Notes under the pieces: generated by a model
What the model was told of the DNA's origin: nothing
What the model saw: the letters and a program-made list of their open reading frames with translations, nothing else
Databases searched by the model: none
Program-made: the position numbers and the translations under genes
Shown here: one piece after another, positions 7,205 through 15,346 of the stretch
Layout: each line of letters starts with the position of its first letter
How positions within the stretch are numbered: the first letter of the stretch is position 1
From: Candidatus Binatia bacterium
GTDB taxonomy: Bacteria > Desulfobacterota > Binatia > UBA1149 > CAITLU01
NCBI GenBank assembly: GCA_036493895.1
Contig: DASXOZ010000070.1
Coordinates: 1 to 38,867 of the forward strand
DNA: 38,867 bases
Direction: 5' to 3'

Positions 7205-7560
7205 CGGTATCCCACGAAAGGGGCACAGACCATAGCATGTTTTTTCCCTCGTCGGGTGGGGCCTCTGCGGCGAAAATGCCGGTCTGGGCGCCGTAAACGC
7301 CGTTGATTGCAGCAAGAAAGCCTTCATCTCCTGCGCGAGGCCGTTCCTGCGTTGACGCCCGCGCTTTCCCGTCCCAGCCTCCAACGATGTGCATTGGGCA
7401 GTCTCGCCCCGTGCCCCATTGCGCGGACCCGACGGGCTTTCGATCCGCAGCCGGATACGGCGACGACCGGGCCAAACGGTGAGGATCAATCCGCAGCCCG
7501 AAGGGCGAGGATCAATCCGCAGCCCGAAGGGCGAGGATCAAACAGGAAGGAGACAGCACC
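7205..7560. other. Divergent intergenic region with a tandem repeat
   Basis: These 356 bases separate the divergent esterase and SRPBCC genes, and both promoters must lie here. The right third carries the 26-bp tandem repeat listed separately. The last 20 bases contain the ribosome site AGGAAGGAGA for the SRPBCC gene. No RNA gene or convincing small gene was seen. Confidence 0.5.
7481..7541 (+). repeat. 26-bp direct tandem repeat, two full copies plus a partial third
   Basis: The unit begins GAGGATCAATCCGC and ends AGCCCGAAGGGC. Copies at 7481-7506 and 7507-7532 are identical; a third starts at 7533 and matches for 9 bases. The array ends 19 bases before the ATG of the SRPBCC gene, so it lies in the leader or promoter. 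Confidence 0.9.
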
Positions 7561-8067
7561 ATGACCGACAAACCAAGTACGATCACCGAGTTCATCGACG
7601 TGAACGTCCCGGTGCGGACGGCTTACAACCAGTGGACCCAGTTCGAAGAGTTTCCGAAGTTCATGCAGGGAGTCGAGGAGGTCGAGCAGATCGACGACGA
7701 GACGCTTCACTGGCGCGCCGAGATGGGCGGCAAGACCAAGGAGTGGGACGCGCGCATCACCGAGCAGATTCCCGACAAGCGCATCGCATGGACGAGCACG
7801 AGCGGAGCACCCAACGGCGGGTGCGTCACGTTTCATCGCCTCTCCGACGGCGAGTGCCGCGTCACGCTCCAGATGGACTACGATCCGGAGGGGATCGTCG
7901 AGAACGTCGGCGATACGATCGGCGTCGTGCAATGGAACGTCCAGGAGAACCTGAAGCGCTTCAAGGAGTTCATCGAGCAGCAGGGCGAAGAGACTGGCGG
8001 CTTCCGCGGGAGCGTCCGCTCGCCCGACGAAGAATCGGCGTCGCGTCGGGGCTCGCACAGGCACTGA
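7561..8067 (+). CDS. SRPBCC-family protein (START/Bet v1-like, cyclase/COQ10 type)
   Basis: The product has 168 residues with a strong ribosome site (AGGAAGGAG). ITEFIDVNVPVRTAYNQWTQ, then FEEFPKFMQGVEEVEQ, is the typical start of polyketide-cyclase/COQ10-like SRPBCC proteins: the first strand, then the two helices VRTAYNQW and EEFPKFM. LHWRAEMGGKTKEWDARITE and DKRIAWTSTSG fit the long curved sheet, and the C-terminal helix ENLKRFKEFIEQQ closes the hydrophobic pocket. The last ~30 residues are polar and probably disordered. The ligand is unknown. It is a stand-alone gene, cytoplasmic by lack of a signal peptide. Confidence 0.88.
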   Translation: MTDKPSTITEFIDVNVPVRTAYNQWTQFEEFPKFMQGVEEVEQIDDETLHWRAEMGGKTKEWDARITEQIPDKRIAWTSTSGAPNGGCVTFHRLSDGECRVTLQMDYDPEGIVENVGDTIGVVQWNVQENLKRFKEFIEQQGEETGGFRGSVRSPDEESASRRGSHRH

Positions 8068-8349
8068 CGGCGAGGATCCATACCCGCGGGCAACCCGGGT
8101 CTGCCGGCCAGACTTCCCGGGAAACCCCGGGGCGCTGCATTGCCGCTGCACTCGCAAATTCCGCGCACAGGGGCGGGCGCTGTTGTGTGCCCGATCCATC
8201 ACGGATATCGAGGGGTTGCGTCGAGGGGAGACGGCGCCGCCCCGGGCGGCGACCGGTTGGGGTGGGAAGTCGAACGGTCCCCGAACACGGGGCTGGCACG
8301 ATGTTCCCGGCCCCGGACCGATCAGGCGGGCCCGGCAAGGAGGGTTGCC

Positions 8350-9768
8350 ATGGCTGCAGCCACTGCGGTCAACCTGGTTTTCGACGACTCGGCGCGCGAG
8401 CGCATCGCGGCCATTCCCGCACGTCTTCGCAAAACCTTTCGCAGCGGCCGCACGCGTCCCCTTTCCTGGCGCCTCGAGCAGCTTCGCGCCGTCGAAAAGC
8501 TGCTGCGCGAAAACACCGCTGCTCTCGAGAAGGCGCTTGCGGCCGACCTCGGCAAGCCCGCGCTCGAAGCGATGGCCGCCGACATCGGGATGCCGCTCGG
8601 CGAAGCGGCGATCGCGATCAAGAATCTTGCCGCGTGGACCAAGCCCCAGCGCGTTGCGCAGCCCGCCGTGCAGAGGCCGGGGCGCTCGTGGATCCAGTAC
8701 GATCCCCTCGGCGTCGTGCTGATCATCGCGCCGTGGAACTATCCGGTGCAGCTCACGTTCAATCCCCTCGTCGCAGCGATCGCCGCGGGAAACTGCGCGG
8801 TGATCAAACCGTCGGAGCTTACGCCGCAGACTTCTCACCTTACCGCAGAGCTGGTCGCCAAGTATCTCGACAACGACTGCATCGCGGTAGTCGAAGGCGC
8901 CGTCGATGAGACGACGACGCTGCTCGAGCAGCAGTTCGATCATATCCTCTACACCGGCAACGGCCGCGTCGCGCGCGTCGTGATGGAAGCGGCGGCGAAG
9001 TTCCTGACTCCGGTCACGCTGGAGCTCGGCGGCAAGAGCCCCTGCATCGTGATGCCGGATGCGAACCTCGACGTCGCGGCGCACCGCATCGCGTGGGGCA
9101 AATGGACCAACGCGGGCCAGACCTGCACAGCGCCCGACTACGTGCTCGTGCACGAGAGCATCGAAAAAACCCTTGTCGAGAAGCTTCGCGGCGTGATCCG
9201 CGAGTTCTACGGCGACGATCCGCGCACGTCGAAGGATTACCCGCGCATCGTCAACGACCGCCACGTCGACCGGCTTGCCGGCCTGCTCGAAGACAGCGTC
9301 GAAGTCGTCGCCGGGGGGCAGTACGACCGCAGCGAGCGCTATTTCGCACCGACCATCGTCACCGAGATTCGTCCTTCGTCCAAGGCGATGCAGGACGAGA
9401 TCTTCGGGCCGGTGCTGCCGATCATGCGCGTGTCGGGAATCGACGAAGCGATCCGCTACGTCAACGACCATGACAAGCCTCTTGCACTCTATGTGTTCAC
9501 GGCCGACCGCACGGTTTCCGACCGCGTGCTGGCCGAGACCAGTTCCGGGGGAGCCTGCATCAACGCGACGCTCTGGCACGTCGCCAATCCGAACCTTCCC
9601 TTCGGCGGCGTGGGGCCGAGCGGGATGGGCAGCTATCACGGGCGTTGGGGCTTCGAGGCGCTGAGCCACCGCAAGGCAGTGACCGACAAGCCGACGTCGC
9701 TCGATGCGAAAGTCGCCTATCCTCCGTACACGCGGATCAAGGAATGGCTGATCCGCAAGTTCATGTAG
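8350..9768 (+). CDS. NAD(P)-dependent aldehyde dehydrogenase (ALDH3-like)
   Basis: The product has 472 residues. ATG 8350 follows AAGGAGGG, which decides the start over the longer open frame. It shows the cofactor region VLIIAPWNYPVQLTFNPLVA, then IAAGNCAVIKPSE, the general base Glu225 in LELGGKSPCIV, the nucleophile Cys259 in NAGQTCTAPDYV, and the end PFGGVGPSGMGSYHGRWGFE. The length and the YPPYTRIKEWLIRKF tail resemble class 3 fatty or aromatic aldehyde dehydrogenases such as coniferyl aldehyde dehydrogenase. It oxidises an aldehyde to the acid in the cytoplasm. It ends 10 bases before the PQQ alcohol dehydrogenase gene, so the two are likely cotranscribed and may act in sequence on one alcohol. 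The 282 bases before it hold no gene. Confidence 0.92.
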   Translation: MAAATAVNLVFDDSARERIAAIPARLRKTFRSGRTRPLSWRLEQLRAVEKLLRENTAALEKALAADLGKPALEAMAADIGMPLGEAAIAIKNLAAWTKPQRVAQPAVQRPGRSWIQYDPLGVVLIIAPWNYPVQLTFNPLVAAIAAGNCAVIKPSELTPQTSHLTAELVAKYLDNDCIAVVEGAVDETTTLLEQQFDHILYTGNGRVARVVMEAAAKFLTPVTLELGGKSPCIVMPDANLDVAAHRIAWGKWTNAGQTCTAPDYVLVHESIEKTLVEKLRGVIREFYGDDPRTSKDYPRIVNDRHVDRLAGLLEDSVEVVAGGQYDRSERYFAPTIVTEIRPSSKAMQDEIFGPVLPIMRVSGIDEAIRYVNDHDKPLALYVFTADRTVSDRVLAETSSGGACINATLWHVANPNLPFGGVGPSGMGSYHGRWGFEALSHRKAVTDKPTSLDAKVAYPPYTRIKEWLIRKFM

Positions 9769-9778
9769 GCGCGTTCTG

Positions 9779-12163
9779 GTGAAAAGAGTGTTTTCGATTC
9801 GGGCGAGCTGCGTCGTTGCAGCGCTCGCGGTGGCCACGTGCAGCGTTTCGACTGCCTCCATGTCGTGGGCAGAGGGCGCCGCGGCGCCTTCTGTCACAGA
9901 GACGCCTGCCGCCGCCGCGCCGCCTTCGGCTGCGACGGCGCCTGCGGCCGGCGCGGTCTCCGACACGGCTGCAGCCGGTGCGGCGTCTGCTGCGCCCGGC
10001 ACCGATCTTCCGGCAGAGCCTGTCGCGGGCCACGCCCGCGAAATCGCGCCGGCGCCCGCGGCTGCTCGCGTCGACGATGCCCGCGTTCGCGCAGCCGACC
10101 TCGAGCCGGGCCAGTGGCTGGCCCACGGCCGCACATTTTCGGAGCAGCGTTTCAGCCCGCTGAAACAGATCGACAACAGCAACGTCGAGCGGCTCGGTCT
10201 TGCGTGGGCCTGGGAGCCGGGAACGACCCGCGGCATGGAGTCGACACCGCTCGTGATCGACGGCGTGATGTATGCGACCGGCGAGTGGAGCCGCGTGTAC
10301 GCGCTCGATGCGAAGACCGGCACGCCGCTCTGGACCTACGATCCGCACGTGGACGGTTCCAAGGGCCGCGACGGTTGCTGCGACGTCGTCAACCGCGGCG
10401 TCGCCGCGTGGAACGGCCGCCTCTACCTCGGCGCCTTCGACGGCCGCCTCATCTGCCTCGACGCCGCCACCGGAAAACAGATCTGGGAAGTGCAGACCAC
10501 CGATGTCACTCGTGCCTACACGATCACCGGCGCCCCTCGCATCGTCAAAGGCAAGGTCGTGATCGGCAACGGCGGCGCCGAGTTCGGCGTGCGCGGCTAC
10601 TTCAGCGCCTACGACGCGAACGACGGCAAGCTGCTGTGGCGCTTCTATACGGTGCCGGCCAGTCGCAACGGCCCCTTCGAGCATCCCGAGCTCGCGATTG
10701 CCGCGAAGACCTGGTCGCACGACTCGGCGTGGGAATCCGGCCTCGGCGGCACCGTGTGGGATTCGATGGCCTACGATCCCGACCTCGACCTGCTCTACGT
10801 CGGCGTCGGCAATGCGTCGGTCTACAACCGCGCCGAACGCAGCCCCGGCGGCGGCGACAATCTTTTCCTTTCGTCGATCCTCGCGATCGATCCCGATGAC
10901 GGGCACATGGCCTGGTATTACCAGACGACGCCCGGCGACCAGTGGGATTTCACGGCCACGCAGCACATCATCCTGGCCGACCTCATGCTGCCGCCGGCAA
11001 ACAATCCGGGCGGCAGGAGCGAGCTTCGCCACGTCCTGCTGCAGGCGCCGAAAAACGGCTTCTTCTATGTGCTCGACCGAAAGTCCGGCGAGCTGCTTTC
11101 GGCCAAGCCTTACGTCGACGTCTCGTGGGCCACCGAAGTAGACATGAGGACGGGGCGTCCCGTCGAAAGAAGCGAAGCGAACTGGGACGACAAGACCGCG
11201 CGAGTGACGCCGGGAATTCCGGGCGGCCACAACTGGCACCCGATGGCCTTCAGTCCGCAGACCGGACTGGTTTACATTCCCACGTTCGAGTCCGTCTACG
11301 AGTTCAACCCGACGCCCGGCTACAAATGGAAGCCCGGCCAGATGAACACGTCGGAGGACTGGGACAAGACCGCCTCGCACATGGAAGGATTCGAGGCCCT
11401 GGCCAAGGAGAACGTTCGCACGCATCTCACCGCGTGGGATCCGATCGGCGCGCGGCAGGCGTGGCGCGTCGACCTCGGCCAGGGAATTCCCGCCGGTGTG
11501 CTCGCCACCGGCGGCAACCTCGTGTTCCAGGGCACGACGTGGGGACAGCTCAAGGCCTACGCCGCCGACAGTGGCGACGAATTGTGGTCGGGTGATACCG
11601 GCACCGGGATCATTGCGCCGCCGATCAGCTACGAGGTCGACGGCGAACAGTACGTTGCGGTCGTCGCCGGTCTCGGCGGCTCGCAGGGCGGTCACTACAT
11701 CCGCTTCGCCAATTCGAACCCGGGCCGCATCCTCGCGTACAAGCTCGACGCCCACGGCGAGCTGCCCCGCATGCCGCCACGGGACCGGCGTCCCGGCATG
11801 GGCGGCAAGGACGTCGAGGCTCCAGTGCTCGAGACGTCGGAGGCGACGCTGCAACGGGGACGGGCGCTGTACGCCGTGCACTGCACCCGCTGTCACGGCC
11901 TGGGAGCCCAATCGAGCGGTCTCTATCCGGATCTTCGCCAGGCCTCGGGCGATGTCTATGCGTCGTGGAAGGCCATCGTGATCGGCGGCGCGTTGTCGTC
12001 GCGAGGAATGGCGTCCTTTGCCGACGTGCTCTCGCCGGAGGACGCCGAGGCGATCCGCGACTACGTGGCCGACCGTGCCCACCACCGGCCGACGTGGACC
12101 GAGTGGCTCGCCGAGCTGGCCGCCGGCTACGCCCACATCCCTGCCCGCTGGCTCGCGAACTGA
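9779..12163 (+). CDS. PQQ-dependent quinohemoprotein alcohol dehydrogenase (type II, fused cytochrome c)
   Basis: The product has 794 residues from GTG 9779. A signal peptide (about 1-31) is followed by an unusually long Ala/Pro-rich linker to about residue 95. An eight-bladed PQQ propeller follows (about 100-680), starting GQWLAHGRTFSEQRFSPL. The vicinal Cys200-Cys201 pair (RDGCCDVVNRGVAAW) forms the strained disulfide over PQQ. Metal and catalytic residues are Glu in GNGGAEFGVRG, Asn in GVGNASVYN and Asp390 in GDQWDFTAT. Thr392 sits where lanthanide enzymes have a second Asp, so a Ca2+ enzyme is expected. The C-terminal cytochrome c domain has CTRCH (702-706) and a likely Met743 ligand (SSRGMASF). 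It oxidises primary alcohols in the periplasm and passes electrons through its own heme. The ALDH gene lies directly upstream. Confidence 0.93.
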   Translation: MKRVFSIRASCVVAALAVATCSVSTASMSWAEGAAAPSVTETPAAAAPPSAATAPAAGAVSDTAAAGAASAAPGTDLPAEPVAGHAREIAPAPAAARVDDARVRAADLEPGQWLAHGRTFSEQRFSPLKQIDNSNVERLGLAWAWEPGTTRGMESTPLVIDGVMYATGEWSRVYALDAKTGTPLWTYDPHVDGSKGRDGCCDVVNRGVAAWNGRLYLGAFDGRLICLDAATGKQIWEVQTTDVTRAYTITGAPRIVKGKVVIGNGGAEFGVRGYFSAYDANDGKLLWRFYTVPASRNGPFEHPELAIAAKTWSHDSAWESGLGGTVWDSMAYDPDLDLLYVGVGNASVYNRAERSPGGGDNLFLSSILAIDPDDGHMAWYYQTTPGDQWDFTATQHIILADLMLPPANNPGGRSELRHVLLQAPKNGFFYVLDRKSGELLSAKPYVDVSWATEVDMRTGRPVERSEANWDDKTARVTPGIPGGHNWHPMAFSPQTGLVYIPTFESVYEFNPTPGYKWKPGQMNTSEDWDKTASHMEGFEALAKENVRTHLTAWDPIGARQAWRVDLGQGIPAGVLATGGNLVFQGTTWGQLKAYAADSGDELWSGDTGTGIIAPPISYEVDGEQYVAVVAGLGGSQGGHYIRFANSNPGRILAYKLDAHGELPRMPPRDRRPGMGGKDVEAPVLETSEATLQRGRALYAVHCTRCHGLGAQSSGLYPDLRQASGDVYASWKAIVIGGALSSRGMASFADVLSPEDAEAIRDYVADRAHHRPTWTEWLAELAAGYAHIPARWLAN

Positions 12164-12272
12164 TCGGGAGGCCGTCCTCGGCGCCCGTGGCAACCATTCG
12201 GGGCACAAGCCTGAGAGCTCGAGGGCCCGACGATTCCGGCTCTGCTACCAAGCTGCGAGTGTTGGAGGGAAA

Positions 12273-12348
12273 TGGAGGCGGCGAGCGGATTCGAACCGCT
12301 GAGTCGAGGTTTTGCAGACCTCTCCCTTAACCACTTGGGTACGCCGCC
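12273..12348 (-). tRNA. tRNA-Cys (anticodon GCA)
   Basis: The gene has 76 nt including an encoded CCA (12273-12275). The acceptor stem GGCGGCG/CGCCGCC has U73, as expected for tRNA-Cys. The anticodon loop CTGCAAA gives GCA. The T-arm is AGCGG-TTCGAAT-CCGCT. It lies in the opposite direction to its neighbours. Confidence 0.96.
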
Positions 12349-12477
12349 GAAGTCGCCGACTATGTCAGTGCGCGTTCGGCTTCTCAAGCGTCGCCGGACG
12401 CTCGCGCAGCACGCTGGAGCGACGGAACCCGGCGATTTCCCGGCAGTTGTTCGTTGTCACGCTGCGGCGTCGCTCGC

Positions 12478-12505
12478 TTGAGGCGATGGCGAAATCGGCT
12501 ATGCT
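12478..12505 (+). promoter_or_regulatory. Candidate sigma-70 promoter of the leuB-type gene
   Basis: TTGAGG at 12478 and TATGCT at 12500 are separated by 16 bases. Transcription would start near 12512 and give a leader of about 60 nt that is mostly the hairpin described next. The elements are recognised by eye against the TTGACA/TATAAT consensus. Confidence 0.45.
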
Positions 12506-12521
12506 CCGCAGGATTTATTTC

Positions 12522-12558
12522 GGCCGCCGGCTCGCCTGAAGCGAGCCGAACGGCGGCC
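12522..12558 (+). promoter_or_regulatory. Long two-part stem-loop in the leader, directly before the ribosome site
   Basis: Outer stem GGCCGCC (12522-12528) pairs with GGCGGCC (12552-12558). Inner stem GGCTCGC (12529-12535) pairs with GCGAGCC (12541-12547), with loop CTGAA and a GAAC bulge on the 3' side. Fourteen perfect pairs, almost all G-C, end 2 bases before AAGGAG (12561-12566). The structure could hold the ribosome site apart, pause RNA polymerase or bind a regulator; it has no T-run that would make it a simple terminator. Confidence 0.6.
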
Positions 12559-12573
12559 TCAAGGAGCAAGCAG

Positions 12574-13638
12574 TTGCACAAGATCGCGGTCCTGGGCGGG
12601 GACGGAACCGGCCCTGAAGTCGTCGCCGAAGCCCTCAAAGTGCTGGATGCCGCCTCCAAGGTGTGCGGCTTCAAGTACGAGACGACGACGTTCGATTTCG
12701 GCGGGGACCGGTACCTGCGTACCGGCGAGGTTCTTCCCGATTCGGCAACCTCCGACCTGCAGAAGTTCGACGCGATCCTGCTCGGCGCCATCGGGCACCC
12801 CGACGTCAAGCCGGGCATCCTGGAGAAGGGCATCCTTCTTCGCCTGCGCTTCGAGCTCGACCTCTACATCAACCTGCGGCCCGTCAAGCTTTATCCCGGC
12901 GTCGACACGCCGCTGGCCAACAAGGGCCCCGAGCACATCGACTTCGTCGTCGTGCGCGAGAACACCGAAGGCCTGTACGCCGGCGCCGGCGGCAGCCTGC
13001 GGCGCGGCACGCCCCACGAAGTGGCCGTGCAGGAATCGATCAATACGCGCATGGGCGTCGAGCGCTGCCTGCGCTACGCGTTCGATTTCACGCGCAGGCG
13101 CAACCGCAACAAGACGCTGACCCTTTGCGGCAAGACCAACGTGCTGACCTACGCGTTCGACCTGTGGGAGCGCGCCTTCCACGAGATCGGACAGGCCGAC
13201 TACAAGGACATCAAGCGCGACTACGCGCACGTCGATGCGACGTGCATGTGGATGGTCAAGAACCCCGAATGGTTCGACGTGATCGTCACCGACAACATGT
13301 TCGGCGACATCATCACCGACCTCGGCGCGATGATCCAGGGCGGCATGGGCATCGCAGCCGGCGGCAACATTCATCCCGGCAAGGTCTCGATGTTCGAGCC
13401 GATCGGCGGCTCGGCGCCCAAGTACACCGGGCTCGGCGTCATCAACCCGATGGCGGCAATCGCTGCAGCGCAGATGATGCTTGCCGAGCTCGGCGAGGAC
13501 GCAGCGGCCGACCGCATCGAAAGCGCAATCGCTTACGTCGCTGCCGAGAAGCTGGAATCGATGAACGCCGGCAAGATGGGATTCTCGACCTCGCAGGTCG
13601 GAGACCTGGTCGCAGACGCAGTGGCCACCGGGCGCTGA
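12574..13638 (+). CDS. leuB: 3-isopropylmalate dehydrogenase-type enzyme (LeuB family)
   Basis: The product has 354 residues. The TTG start is fixed by AAGGAG 7 bases upstream. [19 protein letters not shown] opens the beta-decarboxylating dehydrogenase fold. [17 protein letters not shown] carries the Arg residues that hold the malate part of isopropylmalate. [10 protein letters not shown] has the catalytic Tyr and CGKTNVL the catalytic Lys. The [20 protein letters not shown] segment gives the metal-binding Asp, and [20 protein letters not shown] binds NAD. In leucine synthesis it oxidises and decarboxylates 3-isopropylmalate. The KTNVL variant resembles actinobacterial-type LeuB. No other leucine gene is adjacent, so a related 2-hydroxyacid substrate (tartrate, homoisocitrate) cannot be ruled out. 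The stop codon lies within an inverted repeat. Confidence 0.85.
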   Translation: MHKIAVLGGDGTGPEVVAEALKVLDAASKVCGFKYETTTFDFGGDRYLRTGEVLPDSATSDLQKFDAILLGAIGHPDVKPGILEKGILLRLRFELDLYINLRPVKLYPGVDTPLANKGPEHIDFVVVRENTEGLYAGAGGSLRRGTPHEVAVQESINTRMGVERCLRYAFDFTRRRNRNKTLTLCGKTNVLTYAFDLWERAFHEIGQADYKDIKRDYAHVDATCMWMVKNPEWFDVIVTDNMFGDIITDLGAMIQGGMGIAAGGNIHPGKVSMFEPIGGSAPKYTGLGVINPMAAIAAAQMMLAELGEDAAADRIESAIAYVAAEKLESMNAGKMGFSTSQVGDLVADAVATGR

Positions 13639-13713
13639 GCGCCCGCGGCGCCGCCGCAGCCCGTACTGCGAACCCGGGGGGCGCTACAAATTTTGTAGCA
13701 GCCGCGGCGGCGC
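13630..13713. terminator. Nested inverted repeats between convergent genes, including the leuB stop codon
   Basis: Three structures follow one another. The leuB stop TGA sits in the loop of CGGGCGC-TGA-GCGCCCG (13629-13645). GCGCCGCCGC (13648-13657) pairs with GCGGCGGCGC (13704-13713). Inside that pair is the perfect palindrome GCTACAAA-T-TTTGTAGC (13683-13699). The region lies between the convergent leuB-type and split-barrel genes, so a two-way terminator is likely. Confidence 0.6.
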
Positions 13714-13728
13714 GGTGAGTCGAAAGGC

Positions 13729-14085
13729 TCAGTCGCCTTTGTTCGGTGCTACCCTGACGCGAAACGCCGCCTGCGTCTTTCCGCGCACGAAAAGCCCGAT
13801 CAGGCGACTCAGCATCGGGTATTTCTTCGCCACGGCGTCGCGGAAACGCTGAAGGTCGGCCTGCGTGATCGGCTCGACGCTGACGTTGTTGGCTCCTTCG
13901 CCGAAATCGACCGCGCCGCGCCCTGTCGCCCTCAGGTTGCGCACCCAGCTCCGATTCTCGTCGAGGCTGCCGATCCACAGCTCGTCATCGATCTCGACGA
14001 ACCAGATCGTGACGTGGTAGACGTTGGCCGTCTTGCGGCCGTAGTGCGTCAGCTTCAGCGTGCTCTGGTAGTGCGGAATCATCAT
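13729..14085 (-). CDS. Split-barrel flavin/F420-type protein (PF04075 / DUF385-DUF2255-like)
   Basis: The product has 118 residues. The order LKLTHYGRKTANVYHVTIWF, VEIDDELWIGSL, RSWVRNLRATGRGAVDF matches the small split beta-barrel proteins related to deazaflavin (F420)-dependent nitro/quinone reductases and DUF2255, whose consensus is LTTTGRKSG-R-pvwfv then W-rNlra. Some members reduce quinones or nitro compounds with F420H2; others have no known role. The ATG overlaps the stop of the aminotransferase gene by 4 nt (ATGA), so the two are translationally coupled. Whether the cell makes F420 is not shown here. Confidence 0.65.
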   Translation of the reverse strand: MMIPHYQSTLKLTHYGRKTANVYHVTIWFVEIDDELWIGSLDENRSWVRNLRATGRGAVDFGEGANNVSVEPITQADLQRFRDAVAKKYPMLSRLIGLFVRGKTQAAFRVRVAPNKGD

Positions 14086-15332
14086 CGCAAGTCCCTCCCG
14101 AACCCGGCTGCCACGGCGACCATCCCTGCCTCGGCGGCATCGAGCGCCTGGTCGATGTCTTCGTCGCGGTGGGCTGCCGAGACGAACCAGTTGTGCGCCG
14201 GATGAAAGAACGCGCCGCGGCGGGCGGCCTCCGCTGCAAACGTCCGGCTTCGCTCGAGGCTGCCGCCGTCGGCGGCAAAGCTTAGAAATGGAATGGAAGG
14301 CGGGCCGCTGATCGTGACGCCAAGGCCGGCAGCGGACGCGCGCTCGGCCAGCCCGTCACAGAGGCGGCGCCCTGCCCTGTCCATGTGGGCGATTGCGTCG
14401 CGCTCCGCCAACGCACCGAGCGTCGCGATCGCCGCGGCGATCGGCACCGCCTGCGTGAAGAACGTTCCGGTGACGAACACTTCGCGCGCAGGTTTTCGCA
14501 GCTCTTCGCGGCCGATCATCGCCGAGAGCGCGTACCCGTTGGCCAGGGCCTTGGAATAAACGACGAGGTCGGGCGTGACGCCGAAGCGCTGCAGCGATCC
14601 GCCGAGGTGAAGGCGAAATCCCGCGCGCACATCATCCACGATCATCGCTGCGCCGCGGCGCGTGCAAAGCTCGCGCACGCGGTCGAAGAATCCCGGCGCG
14701 GGCATCACGCTGTCTTCGCGCGCTTCGTGGCGGAACGGCGTCGTGATGACGGCGGCGATGCGCCCTTCGTGTTCGGAAAAGAGGCGCTCCAGCGCAGCGG
14801 CATCGTTCCATGCGAATCGAAGCATTCCGCCCCGCTCGCCGTCGGGGAACCCGCGGCCGACGGGATTGCACCAGCCGTGCACGCCGTGGTAGGTGCCGCC
14901 GACCATCGCGACCAGGTCGCGCCCGGTTGCGCGCCTGGCCACTGCCAGCGCCCACGTGCAGACGTCGGATCCGTTTTTCGCGAACATCGCCCACGCGCTC
15001 TGCGGCGTCAGCGCGACCAGGCGCTCGGCCAGCTCGACCATGTTCGGGGCCGGCAGATTGCCGCTGTCGCACAGACGGCGTTGCGCTTCGGCAGCGGCTT
15101 CCACCGCTGCGTCGCGGTAGCCCAGCACCATCGGTCCGTACGAGCAGAGGAAATCGATGTACTCGTGCCCGTCGACGTCGCGCACGCGGCAGCCTTCGGC
15201 GTGGCAGAGGAAGCGCGGAAAGGCGCCGTCGACGAGATAGGCGGGGTTTTGATGCCCGTAGATGCCGCCCGGGATCACCTTGCGCGCGCGCTCGAAGAGC
15301 GCATCACCGATTGGATGTCCCCAGTCCGGCAT
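14082..15332 (-). CDS. Class III PLP-dependent aminotransferase (glutamate-1-semialdehyde aminomutase-like)
   Basis: The product has 416 residues. The N-terminal region FERARKVIPGGIYGHQNPAY and the DGHEYIDFLCSYGPMVLGY segment are typical of HemL-like class III enzymes. MFAKNGSDVCTWALAVAR binds the PLP phosphate, MIVDDVRAGFRLHLGG has the PLP-ring Asp, and YSKALANGYALSAMIG carries the Schiff-base Lys. The substrate is not evident: it lacks tetrapyrrole neighbours, and GSA-like paralogs act on many amino compounds. It sits in a minus-strand operon after bolA (14-base gap) and before the split-barrel gene (4-nt overlap). Confidence 0.88.
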   Translation of the reverse strand: MPDWGHPIGDALFERARKVIPGGIYGHQNPAYLVDGAFPRFLCHAEGCRVRDVDGHEYIDFLCSYGPMVLGYRDAAVEAAAEAQRRLCDSGNLPAPNMVELAERLVALTPQSAWAMFAKNGSDVCTWALAVARRATGRDLVAMVGGTYHGVHGWCNPVGRGFPDGERGGMLRFAWNDAAALERLFSEHEGRIAAVITTPFRHEAREDSVMPAPGFFDRVRELCTRRGAAMIVDDVRAGFRLHLGGSLQRFGVTPDLVVYSKALANGYALSAMIGREELRKPAREVFVTGTFFTQAVPIAAAIATLGALAERDAIAHMDRAGRRLCDGLAERASAAGLGVTISGPPSIPFLSFAADGGSLERSRTFAAEAARRGAFFHPAHNWFVSAAHRDEDIDQALDAAEAGMVAVAAGFGRDLR

Positions 15333-15346
15333 CGAAGCGAGTGCGC

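Noticed and set aside
7481..7541. CRISPR array
   Set aside because: The copies are directly adjacent with no spacers; it is a simple tandem repeat.
7486..10323. Very long minus-strand open frame opposite the SRPBCC, ALDH and PQQ genes
   Set aside because: It is the complement of genes with clear families; long antisense frames are expected at this GC content.
9779..12163. Lanthanide-dependent (XoxF-type) alcohol dehydrogenase
   Set aside because: The second Asp, two residues after the catalytic Asp, is Thr392, and a cytochrome c domain is fused, which fits type II Ca2+ enzymes.
9761..12208. Long minus-strand open frame opposite the PQQ alcohol dehydrogenase
   Set aside because: The protein is low-complexity and matches no family; the plus-strand gene has full motifs.
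14082..15332. True HemL (glutamate-1-semialdehyde aminomutase)
   Set aside because: The sequence is only HemL-like in its core, and no tetrapyrrole genes adjoin, so only the class III aminotransferase family is claimed.
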